From assembly GCA_020055645.1 (NCBI GenBank), contig JAECZT010000029.1, positions 21,008-85,007 of the forward strand: a stretch of DNA of 64,000 bases. Reading direction: 5' to 3'. Positions 12,764-26,947 of the stretch are shown here, piece after piece; the first letter of the stretch is position 1; every line of letters starts with the position of its first letter. A model generated the notes under the pieces. The model was not told where the DNA came from. It did no database searches and worked only from the letters and a program-made list of their open reading frames with translations. This DNA is from Tomocerus qinae (lineage: Eukaryota > Arthropoda > Collembola > Entomobryomorpha > Tomoceridae). Both the position numbers and the translations under genes were made by a program.

Positions 12764-15700
12764 TCGTACAAGTATTAAATCATCAATTTTAACTCTTGAA
12801 AATTATTTTTTAAGCTTTTTGGCTCGTAGAAGTTTAAAAAATAATTTAAACTGTTGAATGTTATTTTTAAGCTTTTTGGCTCGTACAAGTATTAAATCAT
12901 GAATTTTAACTCTTGAAAATTATTTTTTAAGCTTTTTGGCTGGCACAAGTTTAAAAAATAATTAAAACTGTTGAATGTTATTTTTAAGCTTTTTGGCTCG
13001 TACAAGTTTAAAAAATAATTAAAACTGTTGAATGTTATTTTTAAGCTTTTTGGCTCGTACAAGTTTAAAAAATAATAAAAACTGTTGAATGTTATTTTTA
13101 AGCTTTTTGGCTCGTACAAGTATTAAATCATGAATTTGAACTCTTGAAAATTATTTTTTAAGCTTTTTGGCTCGTACAAGTATTAAATCATTAATTTCAA
13201 CTCTTGAAAATTATTTTTTAAGCTTTTTGGCTCGTACAAGTGTTAAATTATGAATTACAGCATTTCAAGTGTTGAATATCATTTTTTAAACTTTTACGCC
13301 TCGTACAAGTTTTAAATAATGAATTTTTAAATTTCAAGTGTTGAATATCATTTTTTAAACTTTTACGCCTCGTACAAGTTTTAAATAATGAATTTTTAAA
13401 TTTCAAGTGTTGAATATCATTTTTTAAACTTTTAGGCCTCGTACAAGTGTTAAATAATGAATTTTTAAATTTCAAGTCTTGAATATCATTTTTTAAACTT
13501 TTACGCCTCGTACAAGTGTTAAATAATGAATTTTTAAATTTCAAGTCTTGAATACACTTTTTTAAACTTTTACGCCTCGTACAAGTGTTAAATTATGAAT
13601 TTTAAAATTTCAAGTCTTGAATATCATTTTTTAAACTTTTACGTCTCGTACAAGTGTTAAATTATGAATTTCAACTCTTGAAAATTATTTTGTAAGCTTT
13701 TTGTCCCGTACAAGTATTATATCATCAATTTTAACTCTTGAAAATTATTTTTTAAGCTTTTTGGCGCGTAGAAGTTTAAAAAATAATTTAAACTGTTGAA
13801 TGTTATTTTTAAGGTTTTTGGCTCGTACAAGTATTAAATCATGAATATTAACTCTTGAAAATTATTTTTTAAGCTTTTTGACTCGTACAAGTTTAAAAAA
13901 TAATTAAAACTGTTGAATGTTATTTTTAAGCTTTTTGGCTCGTACAAGTATTAAATCATGAATTTTAACTCTTGAAAACTATTTTTTAAGCTTTTTGGCT
14001 CGTACAAGTTTAAAAAATAATTAAAACTGTTGAATGTTATTTTCAAGCTTTTTTTCACGTACAAGTATTAAATCATGAATTTTAACTCTTGAAAATTATT
14101 TTTTAAGCTTTTTGGCTCGTACAAGTGTTAAATTATGAATTACAGCATTTCAAGTGTTGAATATCATTTTTTAAACTTTTACGCCTCGTACAAGTGTTAA
14201 ATAATGGATTTTTAAATTTCAAGTGTTGAATATCATTTTTTCAACTTTTACGCCTCGTAAATGTGTTAAATAATGAATTTTTAAATTTCAAGTCTTGAAT
14301 ATCATTTTTTAAACTTTTACGCCTCGTACAAGTGTTAAATTAATAATTTTAAAATTTCAAGTCTTGAATATCATTTTTTAAACTTTTACGTCTCGTACAA
14401 GTGTTAAATTATGAATTTCAACTCTTCAAAATTATTTTGTAAGATTTTTGTCCCGTACAAGTATTGAATCATCAATTTTAACTCTTGAAAATTATTTTTT
14501 AAGCTTTTTGGCGCGTAGAAGTTTAAAAAATAATTTAAACTGTTGAATGTTATTTTTAAGCTTTTTGGCTCGTACAAGTATTAAATCATGAATATTAACT
14601 CTTGAAAATTATTTTTTAAGCTTTTTGGCCCGTACAAGTATTAAATCATGAATTTCAACTCTTGAAAATTATTTTGTAAGCTTTTTGGCTCGTACAAGTG
14701 TTAAATTATGAATTACAGCATTTCAAGTGTTGAATATCATTTTTTAAACTTTTACGCCTCGTACCAGTGTTAAATTATGAATTTTAAAATTTCAAGTCTT
14801 GAATATCATTTTTTAAACTTTTACGTCTCGTACAAGTGTTAAATTATGAATTTCAACTCTTGAAAATTATTTTGTAAGCTTTTTGTCCCGTACAAGTATT
14901 AAATCATAATTAAAACTGTTGAATGTTATTTTTAAGCTTTTTGGCTCGCACAAGTATTAAATCATGAATTTCAACTCTTGAAAAATATTTTTTAAGCTTT
15001 TTGGCTCGTACAAGTTTAAAATATAATTAAAACTGTTGAATGATACTATCAAGCTTTTTGGCCCGTACAAGTATTAAATCATGAATTTCAACTCTTGAAA
15101 ATTATTTTGTAAGCTTTTTGGCTCGTACAAGTGTTAAATTATGAATTACAGCATTTCAAGTCTTGAATACACTTTTTTAAACTTTTACGCCTCGTACAAG
15201 TGTTAAATTATGAATTTTTAAATTTCAAGTCTTGAATATCATTTTTTAAACTTTTACGTCTCGTACAAGTGTTAAATTATGAATTTCAACTCTTGAAAAT
15301 TATTTTGTAAGCTTTTTGTCCCGTACAAGTATTAAATCATCAATTTTAACTCTTGAAAATTATTTTTTAAGCTTTTTGGCTCGTAGAAGTTTAAAAAATA
15401 ATTTAAACTGTTGAATGTTATTTTTAAGCTTTTTGGCTCGTACAAGTATTAAATCATGAATTTTAACTCTTGAAAATTATTTTTTAAGCTTTTTGGCTGG
15501 CACAAGTTTAAAAAATAATTAAAACTGTTGAATGTTATTTTTAAGCTTTTTGGCTCGTACAAGTTTAAAAAATAATTAAAACTGTTGAATGTTATTTTTA
15601 AGCTTTTTGGCTCGTACAAGTTTAAAAAATAATAAAAACTGTTGAATGTTATTTTTAAGCTTTTTGGCTCGTACAAGTATTAAATCATGAATTTGAACTC

Positions 15701-16055
15701 TTGAAAATTATTTTTTAAGCTTTTTGGCTCGTACAAGTATTAAATCATTAATTTCAACTCTTGAAAATTATTTTTTAAGCTTTTTGGCTCGTACAAGTGT
15801 TAAATTATGAATTACAGCATTTCAAGTGTTGAATATCATTTTTTAAACTTTTACGCCTCGTACAAGTGTTAAATTATGAATTTTAAAATTTCAAGTGTTG
15901 AATATCATTTTTTAAACTTTTACGCCTCGTACAAGTGTTAAATTAATAATTTTAAAATTTCAAGTCTTGAATATCATTTTTTAAACTTTTACGTCTCGTA
16001 CAAGTGTTAAATTATGAATTTCAACTCTTCAAAATTATTTTGTAAGATTTTTGGC
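12764..16055. repeat. 3,292-bp super-repeat, copy 1
   Basis: It begins at the Ac monomer at 12,764 and contains the rest of unit 17, then an 885-bp unit (13,232-14,116), a 573-bp unit (14,117-14,689), a 433-bp unit (14,690-15,122), a 666-bp unit (15,123-15,788) and the head of a 735-bp unit. Copy 2 starts directly at 16,056. Private variants found in both copies are aataatggattt near 14,203 and 17,496, cctcgtaaatgtg near 14,254 and 17,547, gtaccagtg near 14,762 and 18,053, and tgatactatc near 15,044 and 18,336. Confidence 0.92.
14888..14945. repeat. A/B hybrid monomer (58 bp)
   Basis: It starts as A (tattaaatcat) and switches to B (aattaaaactgttgaatgtta). In the second 3,292-bp copy the equivalent position, near 18,180, is a normal A with gaatatt. 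The hybrid therefore probably arose in copy 1 after the duplication, or was replaced in copy 2. Confidence 0.85.
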
Positions 16056-19000
16056 TCGTACAAGTATTAAATCATCAATTTTAACTCTTGAAAATTATTT
16101 TTTAAGCTTTTTGGCTCGTAGAAGTTTAAAAAATAATTTAAACTGTTGAATGTTATTTTTAAGCTTTTTGGCTCGTACAAGTATTAAATCATGAATTTTA
16201 ACTCTTGAAAATTATTTTTTAAGCTTTTTGGCTGGCACAAGTTTAAAAAATAATTAAAACTGTTGAATGTTATTTTTAAGCTTTTTGGCTCGTACAAGTT
16301 TAAAAAATAATTAAAACTGTTGAATGTTATTTTTAAGCTTTTTGGCTCGTACAAGTTTAAAAAATAATAAAAACTGTTGAATGTTATTTTTAAGCTTTTT
16401 GGCTCGTACAAGTATTAAATCATGAATTTGAACTCTTGAAAATTATTTTTTAAGCTTTTTGGCTCGTACAAGTATTAAATCATTAATTTCAACTCTTGAA
16501 AATTATTTTTTAAGCTTTTTGGCTCGTACAAGTGTTAAATTATGAATTACAGCATTTCAAGTGTTGAATATCATTTTTTAAACTTTTACGCCTCGTACAA
16601 GTGTTAAATTATGAATTTTAAAATTTCAAGTGTTGAATATCATTTTTTAAACTTTTACGCCTCGTACAAGTTTTAAATAATGAATTTTTAAATTTCAAGT
16701 GTTGAATATCATTTTTTAAACTTTTAGGCCTCGTACAAGTGTTAAATAATGAATTTTTAAATTTCAAGTCTTGAATATCATTTTTTAAACTTTTACGCCT
16801 CGTACAAGTGTTAAATAATGAATTTTTAAATTTCAAGTCTTGAATACACTTTTTTAAACTTTTACGCCTCGTACAAGTGTTAAATTATGAATTTTAAAAT
16901 TTCAAGTCTTGAATATCATTTTTTAAACTTTTACGTCTCGTACAAGTGTTAAATTATGAATTTCAACTCTTGAAAATTATTTTGTAAGCTTTTTGTCCCG
17001 TACAAGTATTATATCATCAATTTTAACTCTTGAAAATTATTTTTTAAGCTTTTTGGCGCTTACAAGTTTAAAAAATAATTTAAACTGTTGAATGTTATTT
17101 TTAAGCTTTTTGGCTCGTACAAGTATTAAATCATGCATATTAACTCTTGAAAATTATTTTTTAAGCTTTTTGGCTCGTACAAGTTTAAAAAATAATTAAA
17201 ACTGTTGAATGTTATTTTTAAGCTTTTTGGCTCGTACAAGTATTAAATCATGAATTTTAACTCTTGAAAACTATTTTTTAAGCTTTTTGGCTCGTACAAG
17301 TTTAAAAAATAATTAAAACTGTTGAATGTTATTTTCAAGCTTTTTTTCACGTACAAGTATTAAATCATGAATTTTAACTCTTGAAAATTATTTTTTAAGC
17401 TTTTTGGCTCGTACAAGTGTTAAATTATGAATTACAGCATTTCAAGTGTTGAATATCATTTTTTAAACTTTTACGCCTCGTACAAGTGTTAAATAATGGA
17501 TTTTTAAATTTCAAGTGTTGAATATCATTTTTTCAACTTTTACGCCTCGTAAATGTGTTAAATAATGAATTTTTAAATTTCAAGTCTTGAATATCATTTT
17601 TTAAACTTTTACGCCTCGTACAAGTGTTAAATTAATAATTTTAAAATTTCAAGTCTTGAATATCATTTTTTAAACTTTTACGTCTCGTACAAGTGTTAAA
17701 TTATGAATTTCAACTCTTCAAAATTATTTTGTAAGATTTTTGTCCCGTACAAGTATTGAATCATCAATTTTAACTCTTGAAAATTATTTTTTAAGCTTTT
17801 TGGCGCGTAGAAGTTTAAAAAATAATTTAAACTGTTGAATGTTATTTTTAAGCTTTTTGGCTCGTACAAGTATTAAATCATGAATATTAACTCTTGAAAA
17901 TTATTTTTTAAGCTTTTTGGCCCGTACAAGTATTAAATCATGAATTTCAACTCTTGAAAATTATTTTGTAAGCTTTTTGGCTCGTACAAGTGTTAAATTA
18001 TGAATTACAGCATTTCAAGTGTTGAATATCTTTTTTAAACTTTTACGCCTCGTACCAGTGTTAAATTATGAATTTTAAAATTTCAAGTCTTGAATATCAT
18101 TTTTTAAACTTTTACGTCTCGTACAAGTGTTAAATTATGAATTTCAACTCTTGAAAATTATTTTGTAAGCTTTTTGTCCCGTACAAGTATTAAATCATGA
18201 ATATTAACTCTTGAAAATTATTTTTTAAGCTTTTTGGCTCGCACAAGTATTAAATCATGAATTTCAACTCTTGAAAAATATTTTTTAAGCTTTTTGGCTC
18301 GTACAAGTTTAAAATATAATTAAAACTGTTGAATGATACTATCAAGCTTTTTGGCCCGTACAAGTATTAAATCATGAATTTCAACTCTTGAAAATTATTT
18401 TGTAAGCTTTTTGGCTCGTACAAGTGTTAAATTATGAATTACAGCATTTCAAGTCTTGAATACACTTTTTTAAACTTTTACGCCTCGTACAAGTGTTAAA
18501 TTATGAATTTTTAAATTTCAAGTCTTGAATATCATTTTTTAAACTTTTACGTCTCGTACAAGTGTTAAATTATGAATTTCAACTCTTGAAAATTATTTTG
18601 TAAGCTTTTTGTCCCGTACAAGTATTAAATCATCAATTTTAACTCTTGAAAATTATTTTTTAAGCTTTTTGGCTCGTAGAAGTTTAAAAAATAATTTAAA
18701 CTGTTGAATGTTATTTTTAAGCTTTTTGGCTCGTACAAGTATTAAATCATGAATTTTAACTCTTGAAAATTATTTTTTAAGCTTTTTGGCTGGCACAAGT
18801 TTAAAAAATAATTAAAACTGTTGAATGTTATTTTTAAGCTTTTTGGCTCGTACAAGTTTAAAAAATAATTAAAACTGTTGAATGTTATTTTTAAGCTTTT
18901 TGGCTCGTACAAGTTTAAAAAATAATAAAAACTGTTGAATGTTATTTTTAAGCTTTTTGGCTCGTACAAGTATTAAATCATTAAATTTGAACTCTTGAAA

Positions 19001-19080
19001 ATTATTTTTTAAGCTTTTTGGCTCGTACAAGTATTAAATCATTAATTTCAACTCTTGAAAATTATTTTTTAAGCTTTTTG
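16056..19080. repeat. 3,292-bp super-repeat, copy 2 (incomplete at right)
   Basis: This matches 12,764-15,788 at an offset of 3,291-3,294 bp through units at 16,524 (885 bp), 17,409 (573 bp), 17,982 (434 bp) and 18,416. It ends where copy 1 has C* (15,789) but copy 2 continues with an A of the gaatatt type. It differs from copy 1 at the monomer near 18,187, which is an ordinary A here and an A/B hybrid in copy 1, and by single-base changes. The unit starting at 18,416 therefore runs 844 bp, with three extra monomers (A, B ending tttcacg, A) after its A-A. Confidence 0.9.
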
Positions 19081-22000
19081 GCTCGTACAAGTATTAAATC
19101 ATGAATATTAACCCTTGAAAATTATTTTTTAAGCTTTTTGGCTCGTACAAGTTTAAAAAATAATTAAAACTGTTGAATGTTATTTTCAAGCTTTTTTTCA
19201 CGTACAAGTATTAAATCATGAATTTCAACTCTTGAAAATTATTTTTTAAGCTTTTTGGCTCGTACAAGTGTTAAATTATGAATTACAGCATTTCAAGTGT
19301 TGAATATCATTTTTTAAACTTTTACGCCTCGTACAAGTGTTAAATAATGAATTTTTAAATTTCAAGTGTTGAATATCATTTTTTCAACTTTTACGCCTCG
19401 TACAAGTGTTAAATAATGAATTTTTAAATTTCAAGTCTTGAATATCATTTTTTAAACTTTTACGCCTCGTACAAGTGTTAAATTAATAATTTTAAAATTT
19501 CAAGTCTTGAATATCATTTTTTAAACTTTTACGTCTCGTACAAGTGTTAAATTATGAATTTAAACTCTTGAAAATTATTTTGTAAGCTTTTTGTCCCGTA
19601 CAAGTATTGAATCATCAATTTTAACTCTTGAAAATTATTTTTTAAGCTTTTTGGCGCTTACAAGTTTAAAAAATAATTAAAACTGTTGAATGTTATTTTT
19701 AAGCTTTTTGGCTCGTACAAGTATTAAATCATGAATATTAACTCTTGAAAATTATTTTTTAAGCTTTTTGGCTCGTACAAGTTTAAAAAATAATTAAAAC
19801 TGTTGAATGTTATTTTTAAGCTTTTTGGCTCGTACAAGTATTAAATCATGAATTTTAACTCTTGAAAACTATTTTTTAAGCTTTTTGGCTCGTACAAGTT
19901 TAAAAAATAATTAAAACTGTTAAATGTTATTTTCAAGCTTTTTTTCACGTACAAGTATTAAATCATGAATTTTAACTCAAAAAATTATTTTTTAAGCTTT
20001 TTGGCTCGTACAAGTGTTAAATTATGAATTACAGCATTTCAAGTGTTGAATATCATTTTTTAAACTTTTACGCCTCGTACAAGTGTTAAATTATGAATTT
20101 CAACTCTTGAAAATTATTTTGTAAGCTTTTTGTCCCGTACAAGTATTAAATCATCAATTTTAACTCTTGAAAATTATTTTTTAAGCTTTTTGGCTCGTAG
20201 AAGTTTAAAAAATAATTTAAACTGTTGAATGTTATTTTTAAGCTTTTTGGTTCGTACAAGTATTAAATCATGAATTTTAACTCTTGAAAATTATCTTTTA
20301 AGCTTTTTGGCTGGCACAAGTTTAAAAAATAATTAAAACTGTTGAATGTTATTTTTAAGCTTTTTGGCTCGTACAAGTTTAAAAAATAATTAAAACTGTT
20401 GAATGTTATTTTTAAGCTTTTTGGCTCGTACAAGTTTAAAAAATAATAAAAACTGTTGAATGTTATTTTTAAGCTTTTTGGCTCGTACAAGTATTAAATC
20501 ATGAATTTGAACTCTTGAAAATTATTTTTTAAGCTTTTTGGCGCTTACAAGTTTAAAAAATAATTAAAACTGTTGAATGTTATTTTTAAGCTTTTTGGCT
20601 CGTACAAGTATTAAATCATGAATATTAACTCTTGAAAATTATTTTTTAAGCTTTTTGGCTCGTACAAGTTTAAAAAATAATTAAAACTGTTGAATGTTAT
20701 TTTTAAGCTTTTTGGCTCGTACAAGTATTAAATCATGAATTTTAACTCTTGAAAATTATTTTTTAAGCTTTTTGGCTCGTACAAGTTTAAAAAATAATTA
20801 AAACTGTTGAATGTTATTTTCAAGCTTTTTTTCACGTACAAGTATTAAATCATGAATTTTAACTCAAAAAATTATTTTTTAAGCTTTTTGGCTCGTACAT
20901 GTGTTAAATTATGAATTACAGCATTTCAAGTGTTGAATATCATTTTTTAAACTTTTACGCCTCGTACAAGTGTTAAATTATGAATTTTAAAATTTCAAGT
21001 CTTGAATATCATTTTTTAAACTTTTACGTCTCGTACAAGTGTTAAATTATGAATTTCAACTCTTGAAAATTATTTTGTAAGCTTTTTGTCCCGTACAAGT
21101 ATTAAATCATCAATTTTAACTCTTGAAAATTATTTTTTAAGCTTTTTGGCTCGTAGAAGTTTAAAAAATAATTTAAACTGTTGAATGTTATTTTTAAGCT
21201 TTTTGGTTCGTACAAGTATTAAATCATGAATTTTAACTCTTGAAAATTATCTTTTAAGCTTTTTGGCTGGCACAAGTTTAAAAAATAATGAAAACTGTTG
21301 AATGTTATTTTTAAGCTTTTTGGCTCGTACAAGTTTAAAAAATAATTAAAACTGTTGAATGTTATTTTTAAGCTTTTTGGCTCGTACAAGTTTAAAAAAT
21401 AATAAAAACTGTTGAATGTTATTTTTAAGCTTTTTGGCTCGTACAAGTATTAAATCATGAATTTGAACTCTTGAAAATTATTTTTTAAGCTTTTTGCCTC
21501 GTACAAGTGTTAAATTATGAATTACAGCATTTCAAGTGTTGAATATCATTTTTTAAACTTTTACGCCTCGTACAAGTGTTAAATTAATAATTTTAAAATT
21601 TCAAGTCTTGAATATCATTTTTTAAACTTTTACGTCTCGTACAAGTGTTAAATTATGAATTTCAACTCTTGAAAATTATTTTGTAAGCTTTTTGTCCCGT
21701 ACAAGTATTGAATCATCAATTTTAACTCTTGAAAATTATTTTTTAAGCTTTTTGGCGCTTACAAGTTTAAAAAATAATTAAAACTGTTGAATGTTATTTT
21801 TAAGCTTTTTGGCTCGTACAAGTATTAAATCATGAATATTAACTCTTGATAATTATTTTTTAAGCTTTTTGGCTCGTACAAGTTTAAAAAATAATTAAAA
21901 CTGTTGAATGTTAGTTTTAAGCTTTTTGGCTCGTACAAGTATTAAATCATGAATTTTAACTCTTGAAAACTATTTTTTAAGCTTTTTGGCTCGTACAAGT

Positions 22001-22106
22001 TTAAAAAATAATTAAAACTGTTGAATGTTATTTTCAAGCTTTTTTTCACGTACAAGTATTAAATCATGAATTTTAACTCAAAAAATTATTTTTTAAGCTT
22101 TTTGGC
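19081..22106. repeat. HOR block: units 27-30 plus the end of unit 26
   Basis: After the end of unit 26 come 19,260-20,005 (746 bp, four C, Ag-Ac, BABABA), 20,006-20,892 (887 bp, C*-Ag-Ac-B-A-BBB-A followed by BABABA), 20,893-21,498 (606 bp, C*-Ct-Ag-Ac-B-A-BBB-A) and 21,499-22,106 (608 bp, C*-Ct-Ag-Ac-BABABA). Three of the four end with the shortened A reading aactcaaaaaatt. The 887-bp unit places a 666-type tail before a BABABA tail, so it is a second fusion unit. Confidence 0.87.
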
Positions 22107-25100
22107 TCGTACAAGTGTTAAATTATGAATTACAGCATTTCAAGTGTTGAATATCATTTTTTAAACTTTTACGCTTCGTACAAGTGTTAAATTATGAATT
22201 TTAAAATTTCAAGTCTTGAATATCATTTTTTAAACTTTTACGTCTCGTACAAGTGTTAAATTATGAATTTCAACTCTTGAAAATTATTTTGTAAGCTTTT
22301 TGTCCCGTACAAGTATTAAATCATCAATTTTAACTCTTGAAAATTATTGTTTAAGCTTTTTGGCTCGTAGAAGTTTAAAAAATAATTTAAACTGTTGAAT
22401 GTTATTTTTAAGCTTTTTGGCTCGTACAAGTATTAAATCATGAATTTTAACTCTTGAAAATTATTTTTTAAGCTTTTTGGCTGGCACAAGTTTAAAAAAT
22501 AATTAAAACTGTTGAATGTTATTTTTAAGCTTTTTGGCTCGTACAAGTATTAAATCATGAATTTTAACTCTTGAAAATTATTTTTTAAGCTTTTTGGCTC
22601 GTACAAGTTTAAAAAATAATAAAAACTGTTGAATGTTATTTTTAAGCTTTTTGGCTCGTACAAGTATTAAATCATGAATTTGAACTCTTGAAAATTATTT
22701 TTTAAGCTTTTTGGCCCGTACAAGTATTAAATCATTAATTTCAACTCTTGAAAATTATTTTTTAAGCTTTTTGGCTCGTACAAGTGTTAAATTATGAATT
22801 ACAGCATTTCAAGTGTTGAATATCATTTTTTAAACTTTTACGCCTCGTACAAGTTTTAAATAATGAATTTTTAAATTTCAAGTGTTGAATATCATTTTTT
22901 AAACTTTTACGCCTCGTACAAGTTTTAAATAATGAATTTTTAAATTTCAAGTGTTGAATATCATTTTTTAAACTTTTAGGCCTCGTACAAGTGTCAAATA
23001 ATGAATTTTTAAATTTCAAGTCTTGAATATCATTTTTTTTAAACTTTTACGCCTCGTACAATTGTTAAATTATGAATTTTAAAATTTCAAGTCTTAAATA
23101 TCATTTTTTAAACTTTTACGTCTCGTACAAGTGTTAAATTATGAATTTCAACTCTTGAAAATTATTTTGTAAGCTTTTTGTCCCGTACAAGTATTATATC
23201 ATCAATTTTAACTCTTGAAAATTATTTTTTAAGCTTTTTGGCGCGTAGAAGTTTAAAAAATAATTTAAACTGTTGAATGTTATTTTTAAGCTTTTTGGCT
23301 CGTACAAGTATTAAATCATGAATATTAACTCTTGAAAATTATTTTTTAAGCTTTTTGGCTCGTACAAGTTTAAAAAATAATTAAAACTGTTGAATGTTAT
23401 TTTTAAGCTTTTTGGCTCGTACAAGTATTAAATCATGAATTTTAACTCTTGAAAACTATTTTTTAAGCTTTTTGGCTCATACAAGTTTAAAAAATAATTA
23501 AAACTGTTGAATGTTATTTTCAAGCTTTTTTTCACGTACAAGTATTAAATCATGAATTTTAACTCTTGAAAATTATTTTTTAAGCTTTTTGGCTCGTACA
23601 AGTGTTAAATTATGAATTACAGCATTTCAAGTGTTGAATATCATTTTTTAAACTTTTACGTCTCGTACAAGTGTTAAATTATGAATTTCAACTCTTGAAA
23701 ATTATTTTGTAAGCTTTTTGTCCCGTAAAAGTATTAAATCATCAATTTTAACTCTTGAAAATTATTTTTTAAGCTTTTTGGCTCGTAGAAGTTTAAAAAA
23801 TAATTTAAACTGTTGAATGTTATTTTTAAGCTTTTTGGTTCGTACAAGTATTAAATCATGAATTTTAACTCTTGAAAATTATTTTTTAAGCGTTTTGGCT
23901 GGCACAAGTTTAAAAAATAATTAAAACTTTTGAATGTTATTTTTAAGCTTTTTGGCTCGTAAAAGTTTAAAAAATCATTAAAACTGTTGAATGTTATTTT
24001 TAAGCTTTTTGGCTCGTACAAGTTTAAAAAATAATAAAAACTGTTGAATGTTATTTTTAAGCTTTTTGGCTCGTACAAGTATTAAATCATGAATTTGAAC
24101 TCTTGAAAATTATTTTTTAAGCTTTTTGGCTCGTACAAGTATTAAATCATTAATTTCAACTCTTGAAAATTATTTTTTAAGCTTTTTGGCTCGTACAAGT
24201 GTTAAATTATGAATTACAGCATTTCAAGTGTTGAATATCATTTTTTAAACTTTTACGCCTCGTACAAGTTTTAAATAATGAATTTTTAAATTTCAAGTGT
24301 TGAATATCATTTTTTAAACTTTTACGCCTCGTACAAGTTTTAAATAATGAATTTTTAAATTTCAAGTGTTGAATATCATTTTTTAAACTTTTAGGCCTCG
24401 TTCAAGTGTTAAATAATGAATTTTTAAATTTCAAGTCTTGAATATCATTTTTTTAAACTTTTACGCCTCGTACAAGTGTTTAATTATGAATTTTAAAATT
24501 TCAAGTCTTGAATATCATTTTTTAAACTTTTACGTCTCGTACAAGTGTTAAATTATGAATTTCAACTCTTGAAAATTATTTTGTAAGCCTTTTGTCCCGT
24601 ACAAGTATTATATCATCAATTTTAACTCTTGAAAATTATTTTTTAAGCTTTTTGGCGCGTAGAAGTTTAAAAAATAATTTAAACTGTTAAATGTTATTTT
24701 TAAGCTGTTTGGCTCGTACAAGTATTAAATCATGAATATTAACTCTTGAAAATTATTTTTTAAGCTTTTTGGCTCGTACAAGTTTAAAAAATAATTAAAA
24801 CTGTTGAATGTTATTTTTAAGCTTTTTGGCTCGTACAAGTATTAAATCATGAATTTTAACTCTTGAAAACTATTTTTTAACCTTTTTGGCTCGTACAAGT
24901 TTAAAAAATAATTAAAACTGTTGAATGTTATTTTCAAGCTTTTTTTCACGTACAAGTATTAAATCATGAATTTTAACTCTTGAAAATTATTTTTTAAGCT
25001 TTTTGGCTCGTACAAGTGTTAAATTATGAATTACAGCATTTCAAGTGTTGAATATCATTTTTTCAACTTTTACGCCTCGTACAAGTGTTAAATAATGAAT

Positions 25101-25393
25101 TTTTAAATTTCAAGTCTTGAATATCATTTTTTAAACTTTTACGCCTCGTACAAGTGTTAAATTAATAATTTTAAAATTTTAAGTCTTGAATATCATTTTT
25201 TAAACTTTTACGTCTCGTACAAGTGTTAAATTATGAATTTCAACTCTTGAAAATTATTTTGTAAGCTTTTTGTCCCGTACAAGTATTGAATCATCAATTT
25301 TAACTCTTGAAAATTATTTTTTAAGCTTTTTTTCACGTACAAGTATTAAATCATGAATTTTAACTCAAAAAATTATTTTTTAAGCTTTTTGGC
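22107..25393. repeat. 3,287-bp super-repeat, copy 1 (units 31-35)
   Basis: Five units occur in the order 669, 818, 597, 817 and 386 bp, starting at 22,107, 22,776, 23,594, 24,191 and 25,008. The same order of unit types as 3,339-7,087 (666, 1,285, 596, 816, 386) shows common descent with that block. The 464-bp length difference lies in the second unit, which has fewer B-A pairs here. Shared private variants are cgcttcg, the eight-T run with gtacaattg, gcgttttggctg, and the paired gtaaaag and aatcatt changes in the B triplet. Confidence 0.92.
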
Positions 25394-26947
25394 TCGTACA
25401 AGTGTTAAATTATGAATTACAGCATTTCAAGTGTTGAATATCATTTTTTAAACTTTTACGCTTCGTACAAGTGTTAAATTATGAATTTTAAAATTTCAAG
25501 TCTTGAATATCATTTTTTAAACTTTTACGTCTCGTACAAGTGTTAAATTATGAATTTCAACTCTTGAAAATTATTTTGTAAGCTTTTTGTCCCGTACAAG
25601 TATTAAATCATCAATTTTAACTCTTGAAAATTATTTTTTAAGCTTTTTGGCTCGTAGAAGTTTAAAAAATAATTTAAACTGTTGAATGTTATTTTTAAGC
25701 TTTTTGGCTCGTACAAGTATTAAATCATGAATTTTAACTCTTGAAAATTATTTTTTAAGCTTTTTGGCTGGCACAAGTTTAAAAAATAATTAAAACTGTT
25801 GAATGTTATTTTTAAGCTTTTTGGCTCGTACAAGTATTAAAAAATAATTAAAACTGTTGAATGTTATTTTTAAGCTTTTTGGCTCGTACAAGTTTAAAAA
25901 ATAATTAAAACTGTTGAATGTTATTTTTAAGCTTTTTGGCTCGTACAAGTATTAAATCATGAATTTCAACTCTTGAAAATTATTTTTTAAGCTTTTTGGC
26001 CCGTACAAGTATTAAATCATGAATTTTAACTCTTGAAAATTATTTTTTAAGCTTTTTGGCTCGTACAAGTGTTAAATTATGAATTACAGCATTTCAAGTG
26101 TTGAATATCATTTTTTAAACTTTTACGCCTCGTACAAGTTTTAAATAATGAATTTTTAAATTTCAAGTGTTGAATATCATTTTTTAAACTTTTACGCCTC
26201 GTACAAGTTTTAAATAATGAATTTTTAAATTTCAAGTGTTGAATATCATTTTTTAAACTTTTAGGCCTCGTACAAGTGTCAAATAATGAATTTTTAAATT
26301 TCAAGTCTTGAATATCATTTTTTTTAAACTTTTACGCCTCGTACAATTGTTAAATTATGAATTTTAAAATTTCAAGTCTTAAATATCATTTTTTAAACTT
26401 TTACGTCTCGTACAAGTGTTAAATTATGAATTTCAACTCTTGAAAATTATTTTGTAAGCTTTTTGTCCCGTACAAGTATTATATCATCAATTTTAACTCT
26501 TGAAAATTATTTTTTAAGCTTTTTGGCGCGTAGAAGTTTAAAAAATAATTTAAACTGTTGAATGTTATTTTTAAGCTTTTTGGCTCGTACAAGTATTAAA
26601 TCATGAATATTAACTCTTGAAAATTATTTTTTAAGCTTTTTGGCTCGTACAAGTTTAAAAAATAATTAAAACTGTTGAATGTTATTTTTAAGCTTTTTGG
26701 CTCGTACAAGTATTAAATCATGAATTTTAACTCTTGAAAACTATTTTTTAAGCTTTTTGGCTCGTACAAGTTTAAAAAATAATTAAAACTGTTGAATGTT
26801 ATTTTCAAGCTTTTTTTCACGTACAAGTATTAAATCATGAATTTTAACTCTTGAAAATTATTTTTTAAGCTTTTTGGCTCGTACAAGTGTTAAATTATGA
26901 ATTACAGCATTTCAAGTGTTGAATATCATTTTTTAAACTTTTACGTC

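Noticed and set aside
13248-13544. Minus-strand open frame with a 23-residue repeat (KFKNSLFNTCTRRKSLKNDIQ type), also at 4,021-4,248, 40,432-40,728, 43,296-43,592 and 46,730-47,026
   Set aside because: It is the translation of consecutive 69-bp C monomers, again from a TTG. Its length simply follows the number of C in the run, and its frame differs from that of the B-derived peptides.
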